Notes: generated by a model from the letters alone, not told the origin. A stretch of DNA of 16,575 nucleotides from Syntrophaceae bacterium UBA6255 (GCA_002441205.1 DJVN01000121.1:15319-31893), one strand, 5' to 3'; positions 6,854 through 14,897 are shown, counted from the stretch's first letter. Numbers and translations: made by a program.

Positions 6854-7515
6854 TTAACGGTAAATCCTCCATCCACGACTATTTTTTGTCCGGTCATATA
6901 GGTGTTGTTCTCCGATCCCAGATAATAAACAATTTCAGCAATTTCCTCCGGTTCGGCAAACCGGCCCAGTGGAATTTCACCATATATCTTCTTTGCCTCT
7001 TTCAGCGGAACATTCTTTTTGGTTAACGCTGTATTGACGTATCCGGGACATACTGTATTGACCAGGATATTATACTTGCCCAGTTCTACTGCCAGTGTGT
7101 TCGTTATACCGTGAATACCGTTTTTCGTCATCGAATAAACACATCTTTTTTCTTTTGAAACAACTCCCCAAATGGATCCTATATTGATGATGCGCCCATA
7201 ACCTCTTTTTTTCATGCCATCTGTCAGGGCGCGTGTGATAAGCAGTGGCGCAATTAAATTGACGTTAACCGTTTCCATCAAATCACTGTTTTTGATATTC
7301 TGAATCTCTGCCAATGGATTGATCCCGGCGTTGTTCACCAGGCAATCAACCGTAAGATTTTTATTTTTTTTAAAATAGTTTTCTATGGATTTTAGTGATA
7401 GCAGGTTCATCACCTGACGGGTCGGCATGATGATTTGATATCCATGATCACGAAAACGCTTTGCAATCGCTAATCCTATGCCTCTGTTTCCGCCTGTTAT
7501 AAAAAGTGTTTTCAT
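6850..7515 (-). CDS. Short-chain dehydrogenase/reductase (SDR)
   Basis: 221 aa, a classical SDR although short. The cofactor motif is TGGNRGIG (7-14), then NNAG (61-64), catalytic Ser114 in NIGS, and Tyr127/Lys131 in YSMTK, followed by CPGYVNT and the C-terminal VDGGF signature. All catalytic residues are intact, so it should be an active NAD(P)-dependent oxidoreductase acting on an alcohol/ketone. The substrate cannot be read from sequence. AGGAAGG lies just upstream of the ATG. It follows the aldolase gene by 65 nt and overlaps the cyclase gene by 4 nt, so translational coupling with the cyclase is likely. A natural inference is that it reduces the aldolase product or the keto group of the cyclised product. 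FabG-like fatty-acid reductases share these motifs but fit the context less well. Confidence 0.88.
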   Translation of the reverse strand: MKTLFITGGNRGIGLAIAKRFRDHGYQIIMPTRQVMNLLSLKSIENYFKKNKNLTVDCLVNNAGINPLAEIQNIKNSDLMETVNVNLIAPLLITRALTDGMKKRGYGRIINIGSIWGVVSKEKRCVYSMTKNGIHGITNTLAVELGKYNILVNTVCPGYVNTALTKKNVPLKEAKKIYGEIPLGRFAEPEEIAEIVYYLGSENNTYMTGQKIVVDGGFTVK

Positions 7516-7580
7516 AAGCGACCTTCCTGTGCGAGAAATGACAATTCGGTTATTTTAAGCATTCACGTATTTTTTTTAAA

Positions 7581-9182
7581 TTAGTTCTTAACATAAAGAG
7601 AAGGTGTTAAAAATTCAAGTTTAATATTCGTTCCTATCGCGGCAAGAGCCTTTTTTACGGCTTCATTGCGCAAGACAACATCATCATCGCAGAAAAGAAA
7701 TTGAATATATTCGACCGGATAATTTCTGGCGTTGTCGGCGGAATATCCGTCAAACCCGGCCAGATACGCTTGTTTGATCTTCATGTTGACCAGGATCTTC
7801 AGGAGCATCAGCATCGGATTGTCTCTGATCAATACGTCTTCGTTGACCAGAGAAGTGAAGTTGAATTTGTAATCTATTTTTTTGTTCGATTCCGAGACGT
7901 TTGATGTGCAGATGACTTTGACATCAAGATCTTTCCTGTAAATTTTATTAAAGAACTGGCTGTATCGTTTTGCGTTACCCATAAAAACGTAATTCGGATC
8001 AAAGTCGTCATTGATAAAATTGATAGTGATGATCAACGGATTTTTTTCATGGATGAACGAGCGAATTTTTTCCGCATGAAGTTCTATGGACTTGCCCGGC
8101 GCGATTATGAGAATATTCCGTCGGCCGAGTTCGTTGCTCAGTGAAGCGTAAGCGCCGAAGTCTTCGATAACCTTGTCCTGATATTCAAGGTAGAGGTTTT
8201 CCATGAGGGCCCGGTTGAAGGTCAGTTTATTTTCCGGCGGTATTTTTGCAATAATCTCCTGGATGGACTTTACCGACAAGGTTTTCTTATTCAGCAAATT
8301 GCTGACGTAATCCGGGTGACAGTCATTGGATGCGGCAATAAAGTATTTGAAAGAATAGCCCCAGTATTGTTTTTCGTATTCCTTCATGATATCCACATCA
8401 ATTGCTTCCAGGAGTTGATCGAGATTGTATTGACTTCCATAATTTTCGTTTACGTGCATGGCCAGCAATTCTGTGCAGGCATTGCCCGCACTTTTGCCCA
8501 TGCCGTAAAGCGATCCGTCCACGATGAGCTCTCTGTCGGAATCAACGGCCATCAGTTCGGTGCAGTTGGCATACCCCAACTGAAAGTTGTTGTGGGAATG
8601 ATAGCCGATTAAAATTTCTTCAGAAAGGTTTTTATCTATGAGATTGAAGTAATGTAATAATTCTTTCTTATGCATCAGACCGTAAGTGTCCACGATGGAA
8701 ATACTGTATGGCGCCAATTCATTAACTTTTTTCAGAAGCTCCATCATTTCGTTGTCGCTGTAGGTTGTTACGGAAACAGGCTGGAGGGATAATTTGTATC
8801 CTTTTTTCTTGATTTCCTTGCAAAATTTGAGCGCTTGCGGATAATCTTTTTTCTTGAAAATAACCCTGATGCCATCGAGAACGGAATCTTTCTGCTCAGT
8901 CAGTTTTTCTATGCCACATGTTCCATAATCGATCATTGCCAGAATCATTGCGCCTTTGATATCGAGATTTTTGAATACAGGCGTGAAGGAATCGGTATCC
9001 GGCAGGATGGCACGGTTCTCATCGTATTTTCGCCGTTCATCGAGAAAGCCGATTTCGATAATATCTATGCCGGCCTTATCCAGGCGGCTGATAATGCTTT
9101 GGATGGTGCCCATCCCGAAATTCCAGTCATTGACATAGCCGCCGTCGCGCAGCGTGCAGTCGAGGATTTTTATGGAACGCAT
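7581..9182 (-). CDS. DRE-TIM metallolyase (HMGL/DmpG-like aldolase) with extra C-terminal domain
   Basis: 533 aa. The N-terminal ~300 residues form an HMGL-like TIM barrel: ILDCTLRDGGYVNDW (6-20) gives the Arg12/Asp13 signature, His195 and His197 (YHSHNN) complete the metal site, and GSLYGMGKSAGNACTE (223-238) matches the family's GxGxxAGNxxTE. Members are aldolases or Claisen enzymes (4-hydroxy-2-oxovalerate aldolase, HMG-CoA lyase, isopropylmalate synthase). The small size of the barrel region and the GGYVNDW form suit a pyruvate-type aldolase. From about residue 353 a second alpha/beta domain begins (NILIIAPGKSIELHAEKI ... DDFDPNYVFMGNAKRY), resembling the MptE/DUF115-like or sialyltransferase-like Rossmann type; its function is unknown. 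The ATG is 2 nt after the ThDP-enzyme stop, so the two are translationally linked. The real substrate is unknown. Confidence 0.85.
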   Translation of the reverse strand: MRSIKILDCTLRDGGYVNDWNFGMGTIQSIISRLDKAGIDIIEIGFLDERRKYDENRAILPDTDSFTPVFKNLDIKGAMILAMIDYGTCGIEKLTEQKDSVLDGIRVIFKKKDYPQALKFCKEIKKKGYKLSLQPVSVTTYSDNEMMELLKKVNELAPYSISIVDTYGLMHKKELLHYFNLIDKNLSEEILIGYHSHNNFQLGYANCTELMAVDSDRELIVDGSLYGMGKSAGNACTELLAMHVNENYGSQYNLDQLLEAIDVDIMKEYEKQYWGYSFKYFIAASNDCHPDYVSNLLNKKTLSVKSIQEIIAKIPPENKLTFNRALMENLYLEYQDKVIEDFGAYASLSNELGRRNILIIAPGKSIELHAEKIRSFIHEKNPLIITINFINDDFDPNYVFMGNAKRYSQFFNKIYRKDLDVKVICTSNVSESNKKIDYKFNFTSLVNEDVLIRDNPMLMLLKILVNMKIKQAYLAGFDGYSADNARNYPVEYIQFLFCDDDVVLRNEAVKKALAAIGTNIKLEFLTPSLYVKN

Positions 9183-9184
9183 CT

Positions 9185-10999
9185 TTAATCTCCGTCTTCA
9201 ATCGGTTTGATGATCATGCATTCTTTAAAGGTTTCCCTTTCCAGAAACGGATACATATCTTCCAGCGGCGGCGTGAACATCCGGCCATTGCCCAGATTTC
9301 TGGATGCCAGCTTGGGTTCAAAGTTCTGTTCGGGATTCAGCACCACCTCGCACAAAACAGGCCCTTTCATTTTTAAAACTTTATTCAGGACGGCATCCAT
9401 TGAAATATTTTTCCCGATCCTGGCGAATTGCAAACCATAGGCTTTTGCCATCCTTCCCGCATCGGGGAAACTTATACCGGATTTGGAATTGACTCCAACG
9501 AGAGGTTTGCCAAAAAAAGAATTTTGCGTCTGCCTGATGGAATGGTAACCATCATTGTTAAAAAGAAAAATGGTTATGTTCATTTTATTATGAACAATCG
9601 TCTGCAATTCTTGTATATTCATTTGCATGGAGCCATCACCGGCAATACAGTATACCTTTTTGCCGGATGCTGTGTGGGCTCCGATTGCGGCTGGAAGATC
9701 ATAACCCATCGAAGCACAACCCGAATTGGTATAGAGCCGCTGGCCTTTTTTGATAATAGCCGCCTGAAACGTGACGACGCAGGCGCTGCCGTTGGCGGTA
9801 ACAATAATATCATTTTCGTTCAGCTTGTTTGTCAGGGTATCGACAAAATCATAAGGATTTATTTTTGAAGAACGCGCAGCACGCCTCATGCCGACCGCGG
9901 TGAATTTCTCCCTTATTTTCCGGCAATAATTCATCCATGCTTTTTTTTCATTTGTCTGTTTTATGTTTCGCAGCATGGCTTTAATAAAGTCCGAGACATC
10001 TGCGAGAATCGGCATGTCCGGACAAAGCGTGGGTTTTTTCAACTCGTCCCGATCAATATCTACGATGATGATATGGGCTTCGCGAGCGAACATTGACCAG
10101 TTGTAGCTTATTTGCCTGATGTTAAGCCTGCATCCCAGCACCAAAACGAGGTCGGCGTTTTGCGTAATAAAATTTCCGCACCTGTCGCCTATTGTCCCGG
10201 GCCTGCCGAAAAAAAGCGGGTGAGAGTTCCAGATAACGTCGTGCGCGTTCCATGCCGTCACCACCGGCACATTCAGTTTTTTAATAAGTTTATGAAAATC
10301 GTCATACGCACCCGAAGAGCGCACAGCCGATCCCGCAAGGATGACAGGCCTTTCCGCCTTTCTGATTTTTTCCAACACGGCCGATATTATTTTTTGATTA
10401 ACTTTTGGTGCAATTTTCTTCTTATCTTCTTTGGCGTTGTATTTTTTCAACTTATTTGTGTTGATAATCGCTCCCTGCACGTCAAGAGGAATATCCAGCC
10501 AGCACGGCCCCGGCCTGCCGTTTACCGCCAGATAATACGCCCGTTCCAGATAATAAAGTATTTTATCGGGATCAATGACCATTTCGGCGTATTTGGTCAT
10601 CGGTGAGACGACCTTGACGATGTCAAATTCCTGATCGCCGAGCTGACGAAGATTTAAACCGGTGCTTTTAACGGTTGTGTTGAACCGCACCTGTCCGGAA
10701 ATGATGAGCATCGGCACGGAATCCAGCCAGCCGCCCAGCACGCCTGTGATGGCGTTGGTGCCTCCCGGACCGCTGGTTACGCAGACAAGAGCCATTCGTC
10801 TACTTAACCGGGCGTAACTTTCGGCGGCCATGGCTGAAGCTTGTTCATGGTGATTATAAACGCATTTCAGCTTCGGGTGCTTGCCGAAAGCGTCATTCAA
10901 ATGCATCGCTCCGCCGCCGGTAACGGTGAAAACATGTTCAATATTCTTCTTTGCAAGCCAATCAGCGATGTAGTCCGCCACCCTTATCTGCAATGTCAA
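9185..10999 (-). CDS. Thiamine diphosphate-dependent acetolactate synthase-like enzyme
   Basis: 604 aa with the standard three-domain ThDP layout: a pyrimidine-binding domain (about 1-175) with catalytic Glu52 in NHHEQASAMAAE, a central domain (about 200-345), and a pyrophosphate-binding domain (about 380-560) with GDGSMQMNIQELQ (455-467) and NND (481-483). This resembles acetolactate synthase large subunits and the sugar-modifying relative YerE, which transfers a two-carbon unit from pyruvate to a keto sugar in yersiniose synthesis. No regulatory small subunit gene follows, and it heads a glycan-type operon, so branched-chain amino acid synthesis is unlikely. The start is TTG at 10999 with AAGGAG 4 nt upstream; another TTG at 10993 is possible. 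Donor and acceptor are unknown. Confidence 0.87.
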   Translation of the reverse strand: MTLQIRVADYIADWLAKKNIEHVFTVTGGGAMHLNDAFGKHPKLKCVYNHHEQASAMAAESYARLSRRMALVCVTSGPGGTNAITGVLGGWLDSVPMLIISGQVRFNTTVKSTGLNLRQLGDQEFDIVKVVSPMTKYAEMVIDPDKILYYLERAYYLAVNGRPGPCWLDIPLDVQGAIINTNKLKKYNAKEDKKKIAPKVNQKIISAVLEKIRKAERPVILAGSAVRSSGAYDDFHKLIKKLNVPVVTAWNAHDVIWNSHPLFFGRPGTIGDRCGNFITQNADLVLVLGCRLNIRQISYNWSMFAREAHIIIVDIDRDELKKPTLCPDMPILADVSDFIKAMLRNIKQTNEKKAWMNYCRKIREKFTAVGMRRAARSSKINPYDFVDTLTNKLNENDIIVTANGSACVVTFQAAIIKKGQRLYTNSGCASMGYDLPAAIGAHTASGKKVYCIAGDGSMQMNIQELQTIVHNKMNITIFLFNNDGYHSIRQTQNSFFGKPLVGVNSKSGISFPDAGRMAKAYGLQFARIGKNISMDAVLNKVLKMKGPVLCEVVLNPEQNFEPKLASRNLGNGRMFTPPLEDMYPFLERETFKECMIIKPIEDGD

Positions 11000-11098
11000 T
11001 ATTCTCCTTAATATATTGATCGTACAACTATTGGTGAAAAAAACAGCACGACCAAGGCTAGTCTTATTTTAGAATAACTATTTGCACGCTTGATGTGA

Positions 11099-11127
11099 AC
11101 TATAGAAATTTCACCGTTGCCTGTCAA
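11099..11127 (-). promoter_or_regulatory. Strong sigma70-type promoter for the minus-strand operon
   Basis: On the minus strand TTGACA (11127-11122) is followed by exactly 17 bp and TATAGT (11104-11099), so ten or eleven of twelve consensus positions match. Transcription would start near 11092, leaving a leader of about 93 nt before the ThDP-enzyme gene. It is the only clear promoter for the five genes down to 5279. Confidence 0.7.
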
Positions 11128-11132
11128 GGCAA
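11117..11132. promoter_or_regulatory. Palindrome covering the -35 box, candidate operator
   Basis: TTGCCT (11117-11122) and AGGCAA (11127-11132) are perfect inverted repeats around GTCA. The dyad surrounds the -35 hexamer of the minus-strand promoter, where a bound protein would block polymerase. The regulator is not known and is not encoded in the window. Confidence 0.4.
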
Positions 11133-11150
11133 TCTTAAGTGATTTTCCCA

Positions 11151-11171
11151 TGTTCAGGGAATGATTGAACA
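11151..11171. promoter_or_regulatory. Second inverted repeat in the divergent intergenic region
   Basis: TGTTCA (11151-11156) and TGAACA (11166-11171) are perfect inverted repeats separated by 9 bp. The site lies between the two divergent promoters, upstream of both. It could be a regulator site or chance; nothing else supports it. Confidence 0.3.
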
Positions 11172-11190
11172 CCTGTAGGATAAATTTTTA

Positions 11191-11217
11191 TTGCTAATTA
11201 TCGTTATTTTATATACT
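11191..11217 (+). promoter_or_regulatory. Possible promoter for the plus-strand operon
   Basis: TTGCTA (11191-11196) is followed by 15 bp and TATACT (11212-11217) in an AT-rich stretch about 50 nt before the aminotransferase ATG. The -10 box is good, but the -35 is poor and the spacing short, so this is a tentative call. Confidence 0.35.
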
Positions 11218-11266
11218 TAAATTACAGCCATAATAAAATCACGAGACACAACAAAGGATATTGCAA

Positions 11267-12382
11267 ATGAGAACATCAGACAAGCCGATCTATGTGACTC
11301 AACCTTATCTTCCGCCGTTGGAGGAATTTATTCCCTATCTTGAAAATATCTGGGAAAGCAAATGGCTGACCAACAGCGGCCCGTTTCATGAGGAACTGGA
11401 AAAAAAATTGGCTGATTATCTCGGCGTCGGTCATCTCGCGCTCTTTGCCAACGGGACGCTTGCGCTGGTGACGGCGCTCCAGGCCTTGCGGATTACCGGC
11501 GAGGTCATTACCACGCCTTTTTCTTTTGTTGCCACGGCCCATTCTCTTTTATGGAACGGCATAAAGCCGGTTTTTGTGGATATCCATCCGGAAACATTCA
11601 ACCTTGATCCGGAAAAAATTGAGGCGGCCATCACACCGCACACCACCGCTATCATGCCGGTGCATGTTTACGGAAGACCGTGCGACGTGGAAAAAATTCA
11701 GAAGATTGCGGATATATACGGCCTGAAGGTTATTTATGACGCGGCGCATGCCTTCGGCGTCAAATTCAGGGGAAAAAGTCTTTTAAGTCACGGCGATCTT
11801 TCCACGATGAGTTTTCACGCGACGAAAATATACAACACTTTCGAGGGCGGCGCCATCGTCTGCCCCGACGCGAAAACAAAAAATCGCATCGATGATTTGA
11901 AGAATTTCGGATTCCATGATGAAACGACCGTTGTCGCGCCAGGCATCAATGCCAAGATGAATGAAATTCAGGCGGCCTTCGGTTTGTTGCAGCTCAAGCA
12001 TATTGACAAGGCCATTGATAAAAGACGGAAAATCGATGCCCAATATCGTAAAGAGCTTGCATCTGTAAAAGGGATTTTAATTCCACCCTTACCCGCCGGT
12101 ACAGTTTATAATTATGCCTACTTCCCGATATTAGTTGGGAAAGAATATCCATTAACGCGGGATGAACTGAATGATAAACTCCGTCGGCAGGGAATTTTCC
12201 CCAGACGTTATTTTTATCCGTTGATCAGCGAATTTCCCATGTATCGCGGGCTGCCATCGGCCGCGCTGTCCAATCTGGCGGCGGCAAAAAAAATAGCGGA
12301 ACAGGTGCTGTGTCTACCGATCTATCCCGCGCTGGAAAATGAATTTGTTAAAAAAACCATATCCATTATTAAAGGCAAATAA
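11267..12382 (+). CDS. DegT/DnrJ/EryC1/StrS-family PLP aminotransferase, VioA-like
   Basis: 371 aa from ATG at 11267, with AAGGA (11254-11258) 8 nt upstream; a TTG two codons earlier is less likely. The fold-type I aminotransferase has the family's N-terminal WLTNSGPFHEELEKKLADYLG and GTLALVTAL, then TTPFSFVATAH, DAAHAFGVKFRG, and the PLP lysine in SFHATKIYNTFEGGAI. The FHATK-x-(F/Y)NT-EGGAI form resembles VioA-type enzymes, which convert dTDP-4-keto-6-deoxyglucose to dTDP-4-amino-4,6-dideoxyglucose (viosamine) with glutamate as donor. I did not see the SFYPTKNLGA form typical of 3-aminotransferases such as FdtB. The exact sugar is therefore a guess. It shares a TAATG overlap with the ATP-grasp gene, and no sugar nucleotidyltransferase or dehydratase is in the window. 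Confidence 0.9.
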   Translation: MRTSDKPIYVTQPYLPPLEEFIPYLENIWESKWLTNSGPFHEELEKKLADYLGVGHLALFANGTLALVTALQALRITGEVITTPFSFVATAHSLLWNGIKPVFVDIHPETFNLDPEKIEAAITPHTTAIMPVHVYGRPCDVEKIQKIADIYGLKVIYDAAHAFGVKFRGKSLLSHGDLSTMSFHATKIYNTFEGGAIVCPDAKTKNRIDDLKNFGFHDETTVVAPGINAKMNEIQAAFGLLQLKHIDKAIDKRRKIDAQYRKELASVKGILIPPLPAGTVYNYAYFPILVGKEYPLTRDELNDKLRRQGIFPRRYFYPLISEFPMYRGLPSAALSNLAAAKKIAEQVLCLPIYPALENEFVKKTISIIKGK

Positions 12383-13542
12383 TGCAGAAAGTCCTGTTGA
12401 TTGATACAAATTTTTCCTCGGCGCCGATTTATCATTATCTTGTTCAGTCCGGTTTTGACGTGTTTGTCGTCGGTGGCAATCCCAACGACTTTCTGGCCAG
12501 ATCGGTTAAGAACCATATCAACCTGAATTATTCAATCGTTGAGCAGATCAGGGCGTTGATCGAGGAAAAGTGTTTCGATTATATTGTGCCCGGATGCAAC
12601 GATTTATCGTATCAAATTTGTGCCGAAATCAATTCAAAAGGAGAATTCTACGGACTCGACACACCGGAAACGACGGAGACGATTAACAACAAATATAAAT
12701 TCCGGGCGTTCGCGGCAAAAATAGGTTTGCCTGTTCCCAGATTGTTTCCTGAAGAAAAGACAGGTAAAAAAAGGCCTTTAATTGTCAAACCCGTTGATGC
12801 CTACAGCGGTCACGGTCTGACCGTTCTCAGAAAATTCCAGCAAAAAGAGCTGTCGGCAGCCATAGACCGTGCAAAGAAGTTTTCGCATTCCCGCACCTGT
12901 ATCGTTGAGGAGTTCGTCGAAGGGCAGCTCTACAGCCATTCCGCGTTTATCCGGCAGGGGAAGATATTTGCGGACTTCATCGTCGAGGAATACAATACCA
13001 CCAATCCGTTTGTAGTCGATACGAGCCGCGTCATTTTCAGCTTTCCTAAAAAAATGCTGAACAGTATCCGCGACAGCATCACCTTCATGGCGGAAAAACT
13101 GAATCTGGTCGACGGGCTGGTTCACACGCAGTTCATTCAGAAAGGCAATTCATTCTGGCTGATCGAAATCACACGCCGGTGTCCCGGCGATTTATACAGT
13201 CAGCTTATCGAGCTTTCAACAGGATTCAAATATGCTCAGACGTATGCCCGGCCCTTTGTCAGGCAGCAATACCCGAAGAAAAATAATCCATTGAAAAAAA
13301 ACTGGATCATGAGGCACACCATGTCGCTGCCCGCTGAAGGAGTGCTGGGCTCAATGAGATTCAACGTGCCTGCTGCAATTGAAAAAATGCTGCCGATAAG
13401 TTTGGCCGGTGACCACGTCAAAGCCAGCCCGTACGGCCGGATCGCGCTGATATTTTTAAGAAGCAAATCCGAAAAAGAGCTTCTGAAATTATATAAAAAG
13501 ACGCTTGATAGAAGCCTGTACACGATACAGAATACATACTAA
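12382..13542 (+). CDS. ATP-grasp carboxylate-amine ligase-like protein
   Basis: 386 aa. It has an N-terminal Rossmann-like pre-ATP-grasp domain (VLLIDTNFSSAPIYHYL; FDYIVPGCND), then the ATP-grasp core with the nucleotide-binding Lys136 in PLIVKPVDAYSGHG, the adenine-contact strand IVEEFVEGQLYS (174-185) and the metal-binding EITRRCPGD (262-270). ATP-grasp enzymes of this type activate a carboxylate as acyl phosphate and join it to an amine. The ATG overlaps the aminotransferase stop by one base (TAATG), so the two are probably made together. The simplest reading is that it acylates the amino sugar made by the aminotransferase, with an amino acid or other carboxylic acid, instead of the usual acetyl-CoA-dependent acetyltransferase. 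The substrate is not readable from sequence. Confidence 0.82.
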   Translation: MQKVLLIDTNFSSAPIYHYLVQSGFDVFVVGGNPNDFLARSVKNHINLNYSIVEQIRALIEEKCFDYIVPGCNDLSYQICAEINSKGEFYGLDTPETTETINNKYKFRAFAAKIGLPVPRLFPEEKTGKKRPLIVKPVDAYSGHGLTVLRKFQQKELSAAIDRAKKFSHSRTCIVEEFVEGQLYSHSAFIRQGKIFADFIVEEYNTTNPFVVDTSRVIFSFPKKMLNSIRDSITFMAEKLNLVDGLVHTQFIQKGNSFWLIEITRRCPGDLYSQLIELSTGFKYAQTYARPFVRQQYPKKNNPLKKNWIMRHTMSLPAEGVLGSMRFNVPAAIEKMLPISLAGDHVKASPYGRIALIFLRSKSEKELLKLYKKTLDRSLYTIQNTY

Positions 13543-13560
13543 GCAAGAAGGAATTCTGAA

Positions 13561-13637
13561 AGATTGTTATTGCGAACCACTTTTTAGATGGACAATCTAC
13601 AGAAAGATTTCTCTCCGGCACATGCCGGTTCGAAATG
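13561..13637. repeat. Degenerate MITE-like inverted repeat region
   Basis: Between the ATP-grasp and oxidoreductase genes lie overlapping perfect inverted repeats: AGATTGT (13561-13567) with ACAATCT (13592-13598); CGAACC (13573-13578) with GGTTCG (13627-13632); and CCGGCA-CA-TGCCGG (13615-13628). The texture (ATTGTTATTGCGAACC ... GGTTCGAAATGACA) resembles the widespread short palindromic elements with TTGCGA...AATGACA ends. Only one degenerate copy is visible, so the family is a guess. Confidence 0.45.
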
Positions 13638-13651
13638 ACAAAGAGGTGATT

Positions 13652-14794
13652 ATGAAAAATCAGACAGCCGCTGCCATGCCCATGTCCCTCGGATTCATTG
13701 GAGGCTCATTAAATTCCGCGGTCGGATACACCCATTTTGTGTCCAGTGCCATGGATAACAGGTGGACCCTTGTTTCGGGATGTTTCAGCACCAATACACA
13801 GCGCAATCGCGAAAGCGCGAGAGCATACGGTATTGCCGCCAACCGCACGTATGGCTCGTGGCGGGACATGTTGAAAAAAGAAAAAGGACGGATTGACGCG
13901 ATAGTGGTATTGACGCCGACGCCGGCGCATTTTGAAGCGGTTATGGCCTGTCTGAAGGAAGGCATTCCTGTCATTTGCGAAAAGTCCCTTGTTACAAAAA
14001 GTGCCGACGCGGAAAAAATTCTTGATCTTCGCGACCGGAAGAAGGGATTCCTTGCCGTTACTTATAATTATTCCGGATACCCGATGGTCCGTGAACTAAG
14101 AAATATCATTAAAAAAGGAACGCTGGGAAAAATTCTTCACTTTCAGGCCGAAATGCCTCAGGAAGGATATATCAGGGTTGACGCGCAGGGGAAAAAACCC
14201 GTGCCTCAGTCTTGGCGGCTTTCCGACGGAGACGTGCCGATCATCCATCTTGACTTGGGATCGCACCTCCACCACCTTGTTTACTACCTGACAGGTCAGA
14301 AACCGATTGATATCGTTGCCGATCAGGATAGTTTTGGCTGGTTTCCGGACGTCATCGACAATGTCACCTGCCTTTGCCGCTATTCGAAAGGCATACAGGG
14401 ACAGATGTGGTTTAGTAAATCCGCACTGGGCCTGAGAAACGGTCTGCGTTTGAGGATTTACGGCTCAAAGGCATCCGCGGAATGGTATCAGATGTGTCCG
14501 GAAGAACTGAACCTGTCGTTTGCGGATGGACGACGACAACTCGTGGATCGAGCATCGGCGGTTGAAATTGCCAATATGCGACGCTACAACAGGTTCAAGG
14601 CCGGACATCCCGCGGGATTTATCGAGGCCTTTGCCAATCTCTACAGCGACATTGCCGATTGTCTCTGCCGATATAAATCAACAGGCAAATGGACATCCGA
14701 AAACGTCTTCGGCGCCGAACTGGCTCTGGAGGGTATCCGGATGATTGAAGCAATGACCAAATCCGTTGATAAAAGATCTTGGATCAAAGTGTAG
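13652..14794 (+). CDS. Gfo/Idh/MocA-family NAD(P)-dependent oxidoreductase
   Basis: 380 aa from ATG at 13652, preceded by AGAGGTG. An in-frame ATT or other start at 13505 would add 49 residues translated from the MITE-like spacer and is rejected. The N-terminal Rossmann domain starts SLGFIGGSLNSAVGYTH (12-28), like the GGGxxSxxGxxH form of inositol- and sugar-dehydrogenase members, followed by VVLTPTPAHFEAV and CEKSL (109-113, the family's EKP-type motif with Ser for Pro). The C-terminal alpha/beta domain contains HLDLGSHLHHL (199-209), which holds the likely active-site Asp and His. Such enzymes oxidise or reduce a ring hydroxyl of a sugar, nucleotide sugar or cyclitol. The substrate is unknown. 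It lies between the ATP-grasp and FkbM genes on the same strand, in the same putative operon. Confidence 0.85.
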   Translation: MKNQTAAAMPMSLGFIGGSLNSAVGYTHFVSSAMDNRWTLVSGCFSTNTQRNRESARAYGIAANRTYGSWRDMLKKEKGRIDAIVVLTPTPAHFEAVMACLKEGIPVICEKSLVTKSADAEKILDLRDRKKGFLAVTYNYSGYPMVRELRNIIKKGTLGKILHFQAEMPQEGYIRVDAQGKKPVPQSWRLSDGDVPIIHLDLGSHLHHLVYYLTGQKPIDIVADQDSFGWFPDVIDNVTCLCRYSKGIQGQMWFSKSALGLRNGLRLRIYGSKASAEWYQMCPEELNLSFADGRRQLVDRASAVEIANMRRYNRFKAGHPAGFIEAFANLYSDIADCLCRYKSTGKWTSENVFGAELALEGIRMIEAMTKSVDKRSWIKV

Positions 14795-14831
14795 GTTTTG
14801 AATTTCGCCTTGTTGAGCGGGGAGAGCGTTT

Positions 14832-14897
14832 ATGATAAATTCCGCAAAAATAGTCTTTGTAATCAGGTTGACGGCTGAAAAAACTTCAGGGATGTAA
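14832..14897 (+). CDS. Tiny ORF (21 codons), possible leader peptide or gene remnant
   Basis: Within the 107-bp gap before the FkbM gene, GGGGAGAG is followed by ATG at 14832 and an ORF of 21 codons ending in TAA at 14897, 4 nt before the FkbM ATG. The peptide begins MINSAKIVFVIRL. The first codons resemble the FkbM start (ATGATTAATCCGGCC), so it could be a partial duplication, a decayed gene start, or a short peptide translationally coupled to FkbM. Ribosome-binding placement is good, but the ORF is short enough to be chance. Confidence 0.3.
   Translation: MINSAKIVFVIRLTAEKTSGM

Noticed and set aside
9428..9868. 146-codon plus-strand ORF inside the ThDP enzyme gene
   Set aside because: Antisense to conserved ThDP-binding motifs; no ribosome site or family match.
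10112..10606. 164-codon plus-strand ORF inside the ThDP enzyme gene
   Set aside because: Low-complexity Arg/Pro/Phe-rich shadow translation, antisense to an intact gene.
13505..13651. N-terminal extension of the oxidoreductase by 49 residues
   Set aside because: It overlaps the ATP-grasp gene end and translates the repeat-rich spacer; a good ribosome site precedes ATG 13652, where the Rossmann domain begins.
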